Part shown: piece by piece, positions 1 to 7,154 of the stretch
Position numbering within the stretch: the first letter of the stretch is position 1
Layout: each line of letters opens with the position of its first letter
Assembly: GCA_030430125.1 (NCBI GenBank)
Contig: JAUIGA010000046.1
Coordinates: 1 to 13,314, forward strand
DNA from: Chloroflexia bacterium
GTDB lineage: Bacteria > Chloroflexota > Chloroflexia > Thermomicrobiales > UBA6265
Reading direction: 5' to 3'
DNA length: 13,314 nt
Notes under the pieces: model-generated
Databases searched by the model: none
What the model saw: the letters and a program-made list of their open reading frames with translations, nothing else
Told to the model about the DNA's origin: nothing
Translations under genes and position numbers: made by a program

Positions 1-500
1 CCGCGGCGCGGCTCACCCGGCTCGCGGGTGAACGAAACCAGGAGCAGCGTGCCGCCTTCGGCTACGGTCGAGGCAATTCGTTCGACGATCTCCTGGCGCC
101 TCGTCAGGGGGAGGGACTGGATCGTGAAGATCTCCACCACGAGGTCGAACCGCTCGTGCCATGTCGATGGCATGGTGAACACGCTGGCCACTTCATAGTG
201 TACCGTGGTGTCCGGAAATCGCTCGCGCGCCCAGGCGACGGCTGCCTCCGAGATGTCAAACGCGGTGACATCCCAGCCGGCGGTCGCCAGCGCCTCGGCG
301 TCGTCCCCGAGCCCGCAACCGATCACGAGCGCGCGATTCCGGCCAGCCGGTGGCTGCGGCTGCCCGTCCAGCCATTCGACGAGCATCGGTTGCGGTGCGT
401 GATGTGCCCACGGCACGGAGCCCGGAACACCGGATCGCGCGAGGGCGTAACGGTCCTCGAACATCTGCCCGTCTTGATCCTGGCGTACTTCGGTCGTCAT
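1..500 (-). CDS. Class I SAM-dependent methyltransferase (3' end cut by window edge)
   Basis: About 166 residues are visible from an ATG at 500, read leftwards, and the frame is still open at base 1. The core reads like a Rossmann-fold methyltransferase. It has a glycine-rich SAM-binding motif I (ALVIGCGLGDDAEAL, near residues 57-71), a following acidic strand end (VTAFDIS) and a motif-IV-like strand (FDLVVEIFTIQSL). The N-terminal WAHHAPQPMLVEWL recalls the thiopurine/small-molecule methyltransferase group, but the substrate cannot be read from sequence. The start at 500 is chosen because GGAG at 510-513 lies 9 bases upstream. In-frame ATGs at 509 and 515 are possible, but they overlap that site. 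The gene is divergent from mreD. Family is fairly sure; substrate unknown. Confidence 0.85.
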   Translation of the reverse strand, partial: MTTEVRQDQDGQMFEDRYALARSGVPGSVPWAHHAPQPMLVEWLDGQPQPPAGRNRALVIGCGLGDDAEALATAGWDVTAFDISEAAVAWARERFPDTTVHYEVASVFTMPSTWHERFDLVVEIFTIQSLPLTRRQEIVERIASTVAEGGTLLLVSFTREPGEPRR

Positions 501-663
501 GAGGGACATCTCCATAGCCGTACAGACCACGTCGGATGCCATGGTACACTCGCAGGCGTTGTGACGCCCCCGCGAGTCGAACGCCGCGCAGTTCCCGCGG
601 CAGGCGGTGCCGCCCCGCACGGCCCTCGATGCGTACACCCAGGGAGCACGGATTTCTCGGTCT

Positions 664-1107
664 ATGGCGCGATTGATCTTCGGTGTGATCCTGATCACGG
701 CGGTCTTCGCGCAAGCGACCATCGTGCCAGAGCTCAACCCATTCACCGTTGCTCCCGACATCGTCCTGCTGGTCGTGTTTTCGGCGTCGATGTACTTGGG
801 TACGCGGGAGGCGCTGGCGTGGGTGTTCGTGGCCGGTATTCTGACAGACGTGCTGGCGATGGACCCGCTCGGCGCGAACGCGCTCGCGCTGCTGCCGGTC
901 GTGCTGGCGGCGGTGCCGGCACGCATACCGGTGTTCCGGGCGAATATCCTGATCCCGATCGGGCTCATGATGGTGGCCACGGTGGCGCATGGTATCGTCT
1001 TGTACCTGATTCGTGGCACCATGCCGGACATCGCCATTGCGCTCCAGGTGCTGATCAACGCGATCCTCTTCCCGTTCATCTACCTTGCCCTTCGCTGGCT
1101 CGAATAG
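664..1107 (+). CDS. mreD: Rod shape-determining protein MreD
   Basis: A small hydrophobic membrane protein of 147 residues from ATG 664, or 166 if the in-frame GTG at 607 is used. It opens with a hydrophobic helix (MARLIFGVILITAVFAQ). Then come the family hallmarks: a conserved PD followed by a long hydrophobic stretch (APDIVLLVVF), a Gly-rich turn into a second helix, and a D-x-L-x-x-x-P-L-G motif (TDVLAMDPLGANAL). Four to five membrane helices fill its length, and about 150-170 residues is normal for MreD. MreD links MreC and the cytoplasmic MreB filaments to the wall-elongation machinery. The gene ends 47 bases before mrdA, the usual partner order. mreB and mreC are not upstream; a divergent methyltransferase is there instead. 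AGGGAG at 642-647 is rather far from ATG 664, so the start is uncertain. Confidence 0.85.
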   Translation: MARLIFGVILITAVFAQATIVPELNPFTVAPDIVLLVVFSASMYLGTREALAWVFVAGILTDVLAMDPLGANALALLPVVLAAVPARIPVFRANILIPIGLMMVATVAHGIVLYLIRGTMPDIAIALQVLINAILFPFIYLALRWLE

Positions 1108-1154
1108 GTCCATGACCCATCGGCCGGCGGCAGACATCCCCGGGATACGATCAC

Positions 1155-3593
1155 ATGGCGCGAAGAAAACGCATTCCATACGACCCACCGCACAAGCGCA
1201 AGCGACGTCGCCGCCGGCCCCATGCCTTGCGACCCGATCAGCTCTATCTCAGCCGGCGCATGTTTGTCGCCAAGGGCGGCGTCATTGCCGTCTTCGGAGC
1301 GCTGGCGGCCAAACTCGGCATCATGCAGATCCAGCGCGTCGACGAGTTTCGTGCCGAGGCCGACGAGAACCGCATCCGGCCGGTGACCCTGCCCGCCCCA
1401 CGCGGGTTGATCCTCGATCGCGAGGGGCGCCGCCTGGCGGAGAATCGACGCTCGTGGGAGGTGCGGGTGGTCGAGGCGGACCTGCCCGACGACGGCACGC
1501 CCGAGCGCCAGCGCGTGATCGATACGCTGGTGGCAGCCCTGAGCCTGGAGAACGTGCTCGCGATCCGGCCGTCGGCCGTGCCGACCGGCTCGCAGGGGAC
1601 CGTGCTGCAGCGGGTCGCGAGCATGCTCGGATACCAGGGCGACGAGGCGGCCGCGGCGATCGACAACTGGCGTCAACAGATCGACGACGGGGTGCGGTAC
1701 ATCCTCGTGACGTCCCTCGACATCGACGGCGCCGCCCGCTTCCGTGCCGCGACGTCAGAGCTGCCCGGCGTGCGCGTGATGAACGAGCTGGAATACAAGA
1801 TCGGCAGCGTCTGGGCGCCACGCCTGCCGGTCACGGTGAAGACGGACGTCCCGCGCGATGTCGCCCTGCAGCTCAAGGCGAACATCATGTACCTGCCGGG
1901 GGTGGAGGTCGACGACAGCGCCCTGACCCGCATCTATCGCGGAGGCGAGGTGATGTCGCACATCGTTGGCTACGTGCAGGGCATTGACGTCGCGGCGCTG
2001 TACGATCCCCGTAACATGACACCCGGCGGTAACCAGATCTACGACCAGCACGACGTCATCGGCAAGGCGGGTATCGAGTCGGCGCTGGAGGAACAGCTGC
2101 GCGGGACCAAGGGAAACCGGTTCGAGGAAGTTGATGTCAACGGCGTGCGCACTCGCGTCATTCCCGGCACGGAGCGAGGAGCTGTGGCCGGTGACAATGT
2201 CACGCTGACCATTGATCTCGAGCTGCAACATGCCATGGGGCAGGCGTTGGAGAAGGGGATTCAGCACGCCGCCGAGCTCAAGCAGCGGGTGAATCTCGAG
2301 CGCGAGGCGAAGGGGTTGACGACATGGAAGACTCCCAACTCCGGCGCCGTCGTTGCCTACGACCCGCGGTCGGGCGAGATTCTGGGGATGGTGTCGTATC
2401 CCTACTACGACAACCAGCTCTTCGTTTCCGGGCTGTCGGCGCGCAAGTGGGACGAGTATCAGGATCCGGACCAGGGCAAGGCGTTCGTCAATCGCGCCAT
2501 CAACGAGTTGTACCCGCCGGGGTCGACCTTCAAGGTTTTTCTCGCGGCGTCTGCGCTCTCGCACGGCACGCTGACGACCGATACGGTCTATACATGCAAG
2601 GGTGCGATCCGCGTTCCGTTCACCTATAACCTCGCTGAAGGAAACAACTACGCCTGTTGGGTGGCCTGGAACGCCGGCACGCCGCACGAACAGACCGATG
2701 TCTACAGCGCCATCGCCGAATCCTGCGACGTGTTCTTCTACAACGTCGCGGTCGAGTACACGAAACCCAAGGACGCGTTCGAGCCGGTCTTCTACTTCGA
2801 CTACAACCTCAATGCCGGGGAGATCGTCACCGACGCGCATCATGCGTTCGATGGGTTGGGCATCGATGCCATCGCCAATGACATGCAGAACGTGTTCTGG
2901 TTCGGTCGGGAGACGGGCATCGAGCTGCCGGAGGTGACAGGGCTCTTCCCTGACCCGGAATGGAAGGCAGAGACATTCGATGGGGAAGGCTGGTCGGTCG
3001 GCGACACGATCAATGTCTCGATCGGGCAGGGCGAGTTCACGGTGACGCCGCTGCAGCTCGCGCTCAACACCGGCGCGCTGGGGATCGGCGGTCGCTATTT
3101 CCGCCCCCACCTTGTCGCGCAGCGTGCCGATGCCGAAGGCAAGGTGACGGAGATCGGACCGGAGAAGATCGGCGAGCTCGACATCGACCAGGAGTACCTC
3201 GCCATCGTGCAGGAAGGGATGCGTCGCGTTGTCCACACGCCGGAGGGTACCGCGCACGCCAGTGGCGGACAGACGAAGTGGCCGCTGACCAACCCCGAGG
3301 GCGAGGAGGAGATCACCATCGGCGGCAAGACCGGCACCGCCGAGTTCGGGGCGGAGGATATCGGGTACGAGGATGAGGACCTGAACACCAGCGCCCGCGA
3401 CACGCACGCGTGGTTTACCTGCTACGCGCCGTGGGACGAGCCGGAGATCGCGGTGTCAGTTGTGATCGAAGCCGGCGGCGAAGGCTCGACGGTGTCGGTG
3501 CCGGTCGCGGACGAGATCCTGCGCGCCTACTTCGAGATGACGGGCCGGCGCGAGCGCGGCACGGTGCTGGCGAAGGACAAGCTGCCGGTGTAG
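1155..3593 (+). CDS. mrdA: Penicillin-binding protein 2 (elongation transpeptidase)
   Basis: A class B PBP of 812 residues, longer than the roughly 630 of enterobacterial PBP2. A strongly basic cytoplasmic tail (KRKRRRRRP, residues 14-22) precedes one membrane anchor near residues 36-58. The dimerisation domain begins with APRGLILDREGRRLAEN (residues 81-97), typical of PBP2/PBP3. The transpeptidase domain carries all three active-site motifs: S457-T-F-K460 (PPGSTFK), S523-C-D525 in ESCDVFFYN, and K725-T-G727 in GGKTGTAE. It cross-links peptidoglycan during side-wall growth on the outer face of the membrane and is inhibited by beta-lactams. A weak GGGA at 1142-1145 precedes the ATG. It probably shares a transcript with mreD. 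The frame is intact. PBP2 is preferred over division PBP3 because of the mreD neighbour and the SxD motif. Confidence 0.93.
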   Translation: MARRKRIPYDPPHKRKRRRRRPHALRPDQLYLSRRMFVAKGGVIAVFGALAAKLGIMQIQRVDEFRAEADENRIRPVTLPAPRGLILDREGRRLAENRRSWEVRVVEADLPDDGTPERQRVIDTLVAALSLENVLAIRPSAVPTGSQGTVLQRVASMLGYQGDEAAAAIDNWRQQIDDGVRYILVTSLDIDGAARFRAATSELPGVRVMNELEYKIGSVWAPRLPVTVKTDVPRDVALQLKANIMYLPGVEVDDSALTRIYRGGEVMSHIVGYVQGIDVAALYDPRNMTPGGNQIYDQHDVIGKAGIESALEEQLRGTKGNRFEEVDVNGVRTRVIPGTERGAVAGDNVTLTIDLELQHAMGQALEKGIQHAAELKQRVNLEREAKGLTTWKTPNSGAVVAYDPRSGEILGMVSYPYYDNQLFVSGLSARKWDEYQDPDQGKAFVNRAINELYPPGSTFKVFLAASALSHGTLTTDTVYTCKGAIRVPFTYNLAEGNNYACWVAWNAGTPHEQTDVYSAIAESCDVFFYNVAVEYTKPKDAFEPVFYFDYNLNAGEIVTDAHHAFDGLGIDAIANDMQNVFWFGRETGIELPEVTGLFPDPEWKAETFDGEGWSVGDTINVSIGQGEFTVTPLQLALNTGALGIGGRYFRPHLVAQRADAEGKVTEIGPEKIGELDIDQEYLAIVQEGMRRVVHTPEGTAHASGGQTKWPLTNPEGEEEITIGGKTGTAEFGAEDIGYEDEDLNTSARDTHAWFTCYAPWDEPEIAVSVVIEAGGEGSTVSVPVADEILRAYFEMTGRRERGTVLAKDKLPV

Positions 3594-3619
3594 ACCTGCC
3601 CCGGGAAACTACCGTCACT

Positions 3620-3648
3620 CAGAGCGGAGTGATGCACTCTCCGCTCTG
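3620..3648 (+). terminator. GC-rich hairpin 27 bases after the mrdA stop
   Basis: A perfect 10-bp inverted repeat, CAGAGCGGAG at 3620-3629 and CTCCGCTCTG at 3639-3648, with a 9-base loop. No T-run follows, so it is not a textbook intrinsic terminator. Its place just after mrdA, before a convergent gene, suggests a transcript 3'-end or RNA-stabilising role. Confidence 0.5.
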
Positions 3649-3687
3649 ACTCCTCTCCCAAGGAAGGAGGAACTGCCCCACCGCTGG

Positions 3688-3838
3688 CCCCGCCTCGTCC
3701 CGGGGAGTGGAACCGTCCCCACCCCTGACCCCTCCCCGACACGGGGAGGGGAACCGTCCCCACCCCTGACCCCTCCCCTCTGACTCCCCTCCAATGGAGG
3801 GGAGAACCCGCCCCGACACGGGGAGGGGAACCGTCCCC
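3688..3838. repeat. Array of related C-rich/G-rich hairpins with exact direct repeats
   Basis: Several palindromic units of one style follow each other. CCCCTCCCCG at 3729-3738 pairs with CGGGGAGGGG at 3742-3751 over a 3-base loop. CTCCCCTCC at 3784-3792 pairs with GGAGGGGAG at 3796-3804. CCCCG at 3688-3692 pairs with CGGGG at 3701-3705. A 29-base string is repeated exactly at 3709-3737 and 3750-3778, and a 28-base string exactly at 3734-3761 and 3811-3838. Units share a GAAC-CGTCCCC linker after the G-rich arm. The exactness points to recent duplication or gene conversion. Function unknown; it may terminate transcription or act as a dispersed intergenic repeat. Confidence 0.8.
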
Positions 3839-3928
3839 GCGCGAAGCGCAGCTCAACATCGGTCAGGTATCGATGCTTGAGATGACCCTCGAAACGGCAC
3901 CTGCGGTGCCGAGCGCTTCGCGCGGGGA
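3834..3928. repeat. REP-like palindromic element (16-bp perfect inverted repeat)
   Basis: TCCCCGCGCGAAGCGC at 3834-3849 is matched exactly by its reverse complement at 3913-3928, enclosing 63 bases. Nested inside, CGGCACC at 3895-3901 pairs with GGTGCCG at 3905-3911. It is followed at about 3929-3957 by CCTCGACAGGCTCGGCATGA and flanking bases, a motif style I recall from dispersed intergenic repeats in many bacteria. It abuts the hairpin array. There are no transposase and no clear target-site duplications. Confidence 0.6.
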
Positions 3929-3993
3929 TGCCTCGACAGGCTCGGCATGACGCTGAGGTGAGGTGCGCTGGAATCGATTCAGCGAGATTACTG

Positions 3994-4332
3994 TTAGCCT
4001 GCCGCTTGCTGCCCGAGGTTGAGATCGCGCAGCGCGTCGACGGCGCCCCAGAAGGCGTCCGCCGGCGCGCGATAGCCAAGGTGTGGCGCGCTGATCGCCA
4101 CCTCGGTGACGGCATCGCCGGCGGGATCGAGCCGCTCCAGTCGCCAGGCATAGACCGGATTCCCGTTTTCTCCCTGTGGAAAGCGCTTGCGGACCGTCAA
4201 CAGAAAGCGCTGCCCGTTGCTTGGCAGCCGTACCGACGCCGACATGGCCATCGGGTGGCCGGCGAGCTGCTGGATGGGTTCCAGCGCGATCTCGGTCATC
4301 TGTACGGCGATGCGGTCGAAGCAGTCAACCAT
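3994..4332 (-). CDS. Small protein of unknown function
   Basis: 112 residues from an ATG at 4332. The composition is that of a folded soluble protein rather than a shadow frame: balanced hydrophobic and charged residues, with alternating strand-like stretches (SASVRLPSNGQRFLLTVRKRF, then PVYAWRLERLDP) and a C-terminal helix (ADAFWGAVDALRDLNLG). There is no signal peptide, membrane helix or cysteine pair. Purine-rich GGAGTGAGG lies 14-22 bases upstream, a little far for a ribosome site; an in-frame ATG 11 codons downstream is the alternative start. It is convergent with mrdA across the hairpin region and divergent from the Rieske operon. I do not recognise the family. Confidence 0.6.
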   Translation of the reverse strand: MVDCFDRIAVQMTEIALEPIQQLAGHPMAMSASVRLPSNGQRFLLTVRKRFPQGENGNPVYAWRLERLDPAGDAVTEVAISAPHLGYRAPADAFWGAVDALRDLNLGQQAAG

Positions 4333-4555
4333 TCCCAGGTGCGATCCTCACTCCGTCGCGGGTGGTGCCGGACGCAGGGTCCGGCTCTCGGCAGAAGTGT
4401 ACTCCGTGCCCCGACCTCGAATACCGCACCCGGTCACGGATAGTAGAATCGGGATGAACGCGCCGGTGGGTTGGCGCGAGGTCGGCCGCCGCTACCCTGA
4501 ACGCATCCCGCGAGACCGGCGGCAACTCGAACCGGATCATTGGAGATTGCGCACC

Positions 4556-6130
4556 GTGAGAGTCACGTTCCTCGGCCACGCCGGCATGTACATCGAGACG
4601 AAGCACGGTACGGTGCTCTGCGACCCGTTCTTCAACCCGGCGTACTTCGGTTCCTGGTACCCCTACCCGGCGAACGACCTGATGGATGTCGCGCCCTACG
4701 TGAACCCGGACTACCTGTTCCTCTCGCACACCCATCTCGACCACTTCGACGAGACCTTCCTGCGTGACAAGGTCAACAAGGGCGCGACCGTCCTGCTGCC
4801 CGACCATCCGCTGGGTCTGGTCGAGAAGTGGCTGCGCAAGCTCGGTTACTCCGATTTCGTTCAGACTCGAAATGGGGAGACGACCGAGGTCGATGGGCTG
4901 AAGGTGATGATCACCTCGCTGGTCGCGCCGGCCGACGGACCGCTGGGTGACTCCGGTCTCAGTCTCGACGACGGCGAGGTGCGTATCTTCAACCAGAATG
5001 ATTCCCGTCCGGTGGACTTCGAGGCGCTTGATGCCTTCGGTCCCTACGACGTCCACTTCCTGCAGTATTCCGGCGCGATCTGGTACCCCATGGTCTACCG
5101 CTTCCCGCAGAAGATGAAGGACGCGCTCAGCACGAAGAAGCGGGTCACGCAAATGGAGCGTGCCCTGCGGTACGCCGAGCAGATCGGCGCGCCGCACATC
5201 ATCCCGAGCGCGGGGCCACCGTGCTTCCTCGATGACGACCTGTGGCACCTCAATGACTTCGACCGCGACCCCACCAACATCTTCCCGGATGCCACGGTGT
5301 TCCTGGATCTGGTCGAGAAGGCGGGGTTTACGCGCGGCCACCTGGTCATCCCCGAGAGCGTGATCGAGATCACCCCGGGACACGCCGAGGTGACGCACCC
5401 GATGCCCGACGACGAGGTGATGGCGATCTTCACCGACAAGCGCGGTCACCTGGAGGCGTACAAGGCGCGGCAGATCGATGACCTCAACGCGCTCAAGGCG
5501 TCGTGGCCGCGGGGCGAGGTGGAGATCTTGCCGGCGCTGCAGGCCTGGTTCGAGCCGGTGTTGGAGATCGCCGACCAGACGGCGGTGGGTATCGACGATT
5601 TGCTGTTGATGGATCTGGGGGATGGCGGACAGATCGTCATCGACTTCGTCGAACGCAAGGTCTACGAATGGGACGGTGTCACCCCGACCCGGTTCAGGTT
5701 CGAAATCGACCGGTCGCTGGTGGAATACTGCATCCTGAACCACGAGGAGGACTGGGTGAACACCATCTTCCTCTCGTGCCGGTTCGAGGCCGAGCGCAAG
5801 GGGCAGTACAACGAGTTCCTCTACAGCTTTTTCAAGTGCCTGTCGCCGGAGCGGATCCAGTACGCCGAGGGCTACTACGTCGAGCAACGTCCCGACGAGA
5901 ACCTGATGGAGTGCGAGGGGTACATGATCCAGCGTCGTTGCCCGCACCTGAAGGCCGATTTGTCCCGCTTCGGGGAGGTGCAGGATGGCGTGCTGACCTG
6001 CACGCTGCACGGCTGGCAGTTCGACCTTGCCACGGGCACATGCCTCACCTCCGACGATCGCAAGCTGTTCACAAGACCGATTGATGATGCGATCGATACG
6101 GCGCCATCCACGGTGAGCGCCGATGACTAG
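4556..6130 (+). CDS. Metallo-beta-lactamase-fold protein with C-terminal Rieske [2Fe-2S] domain (CMAH-like, permuted)
   Basis: 524 residues from GTG 4556, with GGAG at 4542-4545. In-frame ATG 4454 would add 34 poorly folded-looking residues and has no clear ribosome site. Residues 1 to about 290 form an UlaG/CMAH-like metallo-beta-lactamase fold: MRVTFLGHAG at the start and metal motif H58-T-H60-L-D62-H63. Further segments recall CMP-Neu5Ac hydroxylase (NDSRP, DVHFLQYSGAIWYP, then a conserved-looking PHIIPSAGPPCF). Residues about 320-440 form a linker domain that I suspect is SCP2-like. The C-terminus is a Rieske centre: C462-P-H464 and C482-T-L-H485, the classic CxH...CxxH ligands. An Fe-dependent oxygenase acting in the cytoplasm is inferred; the substrate is unknown. 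Its stop overlaps the next gene's start by 8 bases. Domains are confident, function is not. Confidence 0.85.
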   Translation: MRVTFLGHAGMYIETKHGTVLCDPFFNPAYFGSWYPYPANDLMDVAPYVNPDYLFLSHTHLDHFDETFLRDKVNKGATVLLPDHPLGLVEKWLRKLGYSDFVQTRNGETTEVDGLKVMITSLVAPADGPLGDSGLSLDDGEVRIFNQNDSRPVDFEALDAFGPYDVHFLQYSGAIWYPMVYRFPQKMKDALSTKKRVTQMERALRYAEQIGAPHIIPSAGPPCFLDDDLWHLNDFDRDPTNIFPDATVFLDLVEKAGFTRGHLVIPESVIEITPGHAEVTHPMPDDEVMAIFTDKRGHLEAYKARQIDDLNALKASWPRGEVEILPALQAWFEPVLEIADQTAVGIDDLLLMDLGDGGQIVIDFVERKVYEWDGVTPTRFRFEIDRSLVEYCILNHEEDWVNTIFLSCRFEAERKGQYNEFLYSFFKCLSPERIQYAEGYYVEQRPDENLMECEGYMIQRRCPHLKADLSRFGEVQDGVLTCTLHGWQFDLATGTCLTSDDRKLFTRPIDDAIDTAPSTVSADD

Positions 6131-6548
6131 CTCGCTCTCCGGCGCGCTGGTGTTGCATCACGTTGGCGTCGTTGTCCACGATCTCGAGACCGCCGCGGAG
6201 CGGTATGCCGCGCTTGGATTCACCGATGGCGAGCACATCTCCGTGCCAGAGCAGGGTATCGAGGCAATCGTCTACGCGGCGGGCGACGGGCGCTGGCTGG
6301 AGCTGATTTCGCCGACCGACAGCGAGGGGGCGATCGAGAAGTTCATGGCGAAGCGGGGCGAGGGGATGCACCACGTCGCCTATCAGGTCGATGACATCGC
6401 GGCGGAGCTGGCTCGTCTGAATGGGGCGGGTGTCCGCCTGATTGACGAGAAGCCACGCCCTGGAGCCCACGCCGGCTGGCAGATCGCGTTCATCCACCCG
6501 GAGTCCACCAACGGCGTGCTCGTCGAGCTGGTGCAGGTGTCGAGTTGA
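6123..6548 (+). CDS. mce: Methylmalonyl-CoA epimerase-like VOC protein
   Basis: 141 residues, a normal length for the epimerase. The vicinal-oxygen-chelate fold is seen as two beta-alpha-beta-beta-beta halves. The first begins LHHVGVVVHDLETAAERY and the second begins GEGMHHVAYQVDDIAAELARL. H13, H84 and E135 are the likely metal ligands, and the EQG segment at residues 43-45 matches the family's catalytic region. RLIDEKPRPGAHAGWQIAFIHP followed by STNGVLVELVQ is a strong signature of methylmalonyl-CoA epimerase rather than glyoxalase I. The reaction interconverts (S)- and (R)-methylmalonyl-CoA in propionate or branched-chain metabolism. The ATG overlaps the Rieske gene's stop, so the two are almost certainly cotranslated. 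No mutase or propionyl-CoA carboxylase is in view, so a related VOC activity remains possible. Confidence 0.82.
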   Translation: MTSSLSGALVLHHVGVVVHDLETAAERYAALGFTDGEHISVPEQGIEAIVYAAGDGRWLELISPTDSEGAIEKFMAKRGEGMHHVAYQVDDIAAELARLNGAGVRLIDEKPRPGAHAGWQIAFIHPESTNGVLVELVQVSS

Positions 6549-6937
6549 CGGATGTCGATGAACGGCTGATCCCGCTCAATACCGTCTACCGCATTGTCGT
6601 GACAGATCCGCCGACGCTTGAGGATTTCATGTCTCACGCGGAGCGCGGGATCGAGCCGCGACGGCCATTGCCAGTGGAGTTGGCCCGCCTGCACAGCGGC
6701 ATTTCTGTGTTTTGCACGATGGCACAAGCAAAACGAACGGCTCGAAAGTTCCCACCGTGGCTTGGCCGGGGGCACATCGCACGGATTGTCATTCCCGACG
6801 ATGCGAAGATTCGTATTGAGCGTACGACGAAGTCGGCAGGGCACTATACAATGTGGGCGAGTGCCAGGGACGTACTATCCTGGGTGGACGGTGTCGAGGC
6901 AGTTTTGCCACCAAGAGGACACGGCGATGGTGTATGA
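6545..6937 (+). CDS. Small protein of unknown function, first of an overlapping pair
   Basis: 130 residues starting at TTG 6545, which overlaps the epimerase stop as TTGA. An in-frame GTG at 6599 is a shorter alternative. It is soluble, basic and mixed alpha/beta. Visible stretches are YRIVVTDPPTLEDFMSHAERG, a central HSGISVFCTMAQAKRTARKFP, then strand-rich GHIARIVIPDDAKIRIER and a C-terminal helix ending DVLSWVDGVEAVLP. There is no signal peptide or membrane helix. The layout (a short strand, a Ser/Arg-rich helix, then a strand with IxIxR) resembles small cassette proteins that travel with a partner. It overlaps the next gene by 11 bases. I do not recognise the family and assign no function. 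Confidence 0.65.
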   Translation: MTDVDERLIPLNTVYRIVVTDPPTLEDFMSHAERGIEPRRPLPVELARLHSGISVFCTMAQAKRTARKFPPWLGRGHIARIVIPDDAKIRIERTTKSAGHYTMWASARDVLSWVDGVEAVLPPRGHGDGV

Positions 6938-7142
6938 ATTCTGGGACATGCGATCGAACAACCTGGTTGCCGCGTTTGAATCGGAGCAAGAAGCCATTGC
7001 AGCGGTGCGCGCCATGATCAGCGAGCAGGGAGAGCGGACGCTCGAATACCTGATGCTCATCGAGGACGATTCCGAAAATGACTCCTCACGGATCGTAGCA
7101 ATGGGTCTGGATCTGGCGGATCTGGTCCGCAGCGCGGCGTAG
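6927..7142 (+). CDS. Small acidic YEFWD-type protein, second of an overlapping pair
   Basis: 71 residues from ATG 6927, with an excellent ribosome site AGAGGA at 6914-6919, 7 bases upstream. It begins MVYEFWDMRSNNLVAAFESE, then a helix (QEAIAAVRAMISEQGERTLEYL), an acidic turn (LIEDDSENDSSR) and a hydrophobic helix (IVAMGLDLADLV). It is strongly acidic. I recall similar small YEFWD/NLV proteins in Thermomicrobia-type Chloroflexota, function unknown. The start lies inside the end of the upstream gene, so translational coupling is likely. The basic first protein and acidic second protein would suit a partner pair, but no toxin or antitoxin motif is seen. It ends 12 bases before the convergent MATE fragment. 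Confidence 0.75.
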   Translation: MVYEFWDMRSNNLVAAFESEQEAIAAVRAMISEQGERTLEYLMLIEDDSENDSSRIVAMGLDLADLVRSAA

Positions 7143-7154
7143 CGTGCTCTCGGA

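Larger units (their letters stand above)
3594..3993. other. Non-coding gap between convergent genes, filled with hairpins and repeats
   Basis: No believable gene lies in these 400 bases. Open frames here translate to low-complexity Gly/Pro/Arg/Ser strings across the repeats. The region holds a GC hairpin after mrdA, an array of C-rich/G-rich hairpins with exact direct repeats, and a REP-like palindromic element, each listed separately. mrdA enters from the left and the small minus-strand gene from the right, so these structures could end transcription in both directions. Confidence 0.8.

Noticed and set aside
1755..3407. A 550-codon open frame on the minus strand opposite mrdA
   Set aside because: It mirrors the mrdA codon pattern in GC-rich DNA. 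The translation is Arg/Val/Asp/His-rich with no family resemblance, while the plus strand has intact PBP2 motifs.
3709..3838. CRISPR-like pattern of direct repeats
   Set aside because: The repeats overlap, are themselves palindromic, have no regular unique spacers, and no cas genes are near.
4444..4449. TAGAAT as a -10 promoter for the Rieske operon
   Set aside because: No acceptable -35 lies at the right distance and there is no extended -10, so it was not listed as a feature.
4325..6010. A 561-codon minus-strand open frame opposite the Rieske gene
   Set aside because: It is a shadow of the plus-strand gene, which carries both complete metal-binding motifs.
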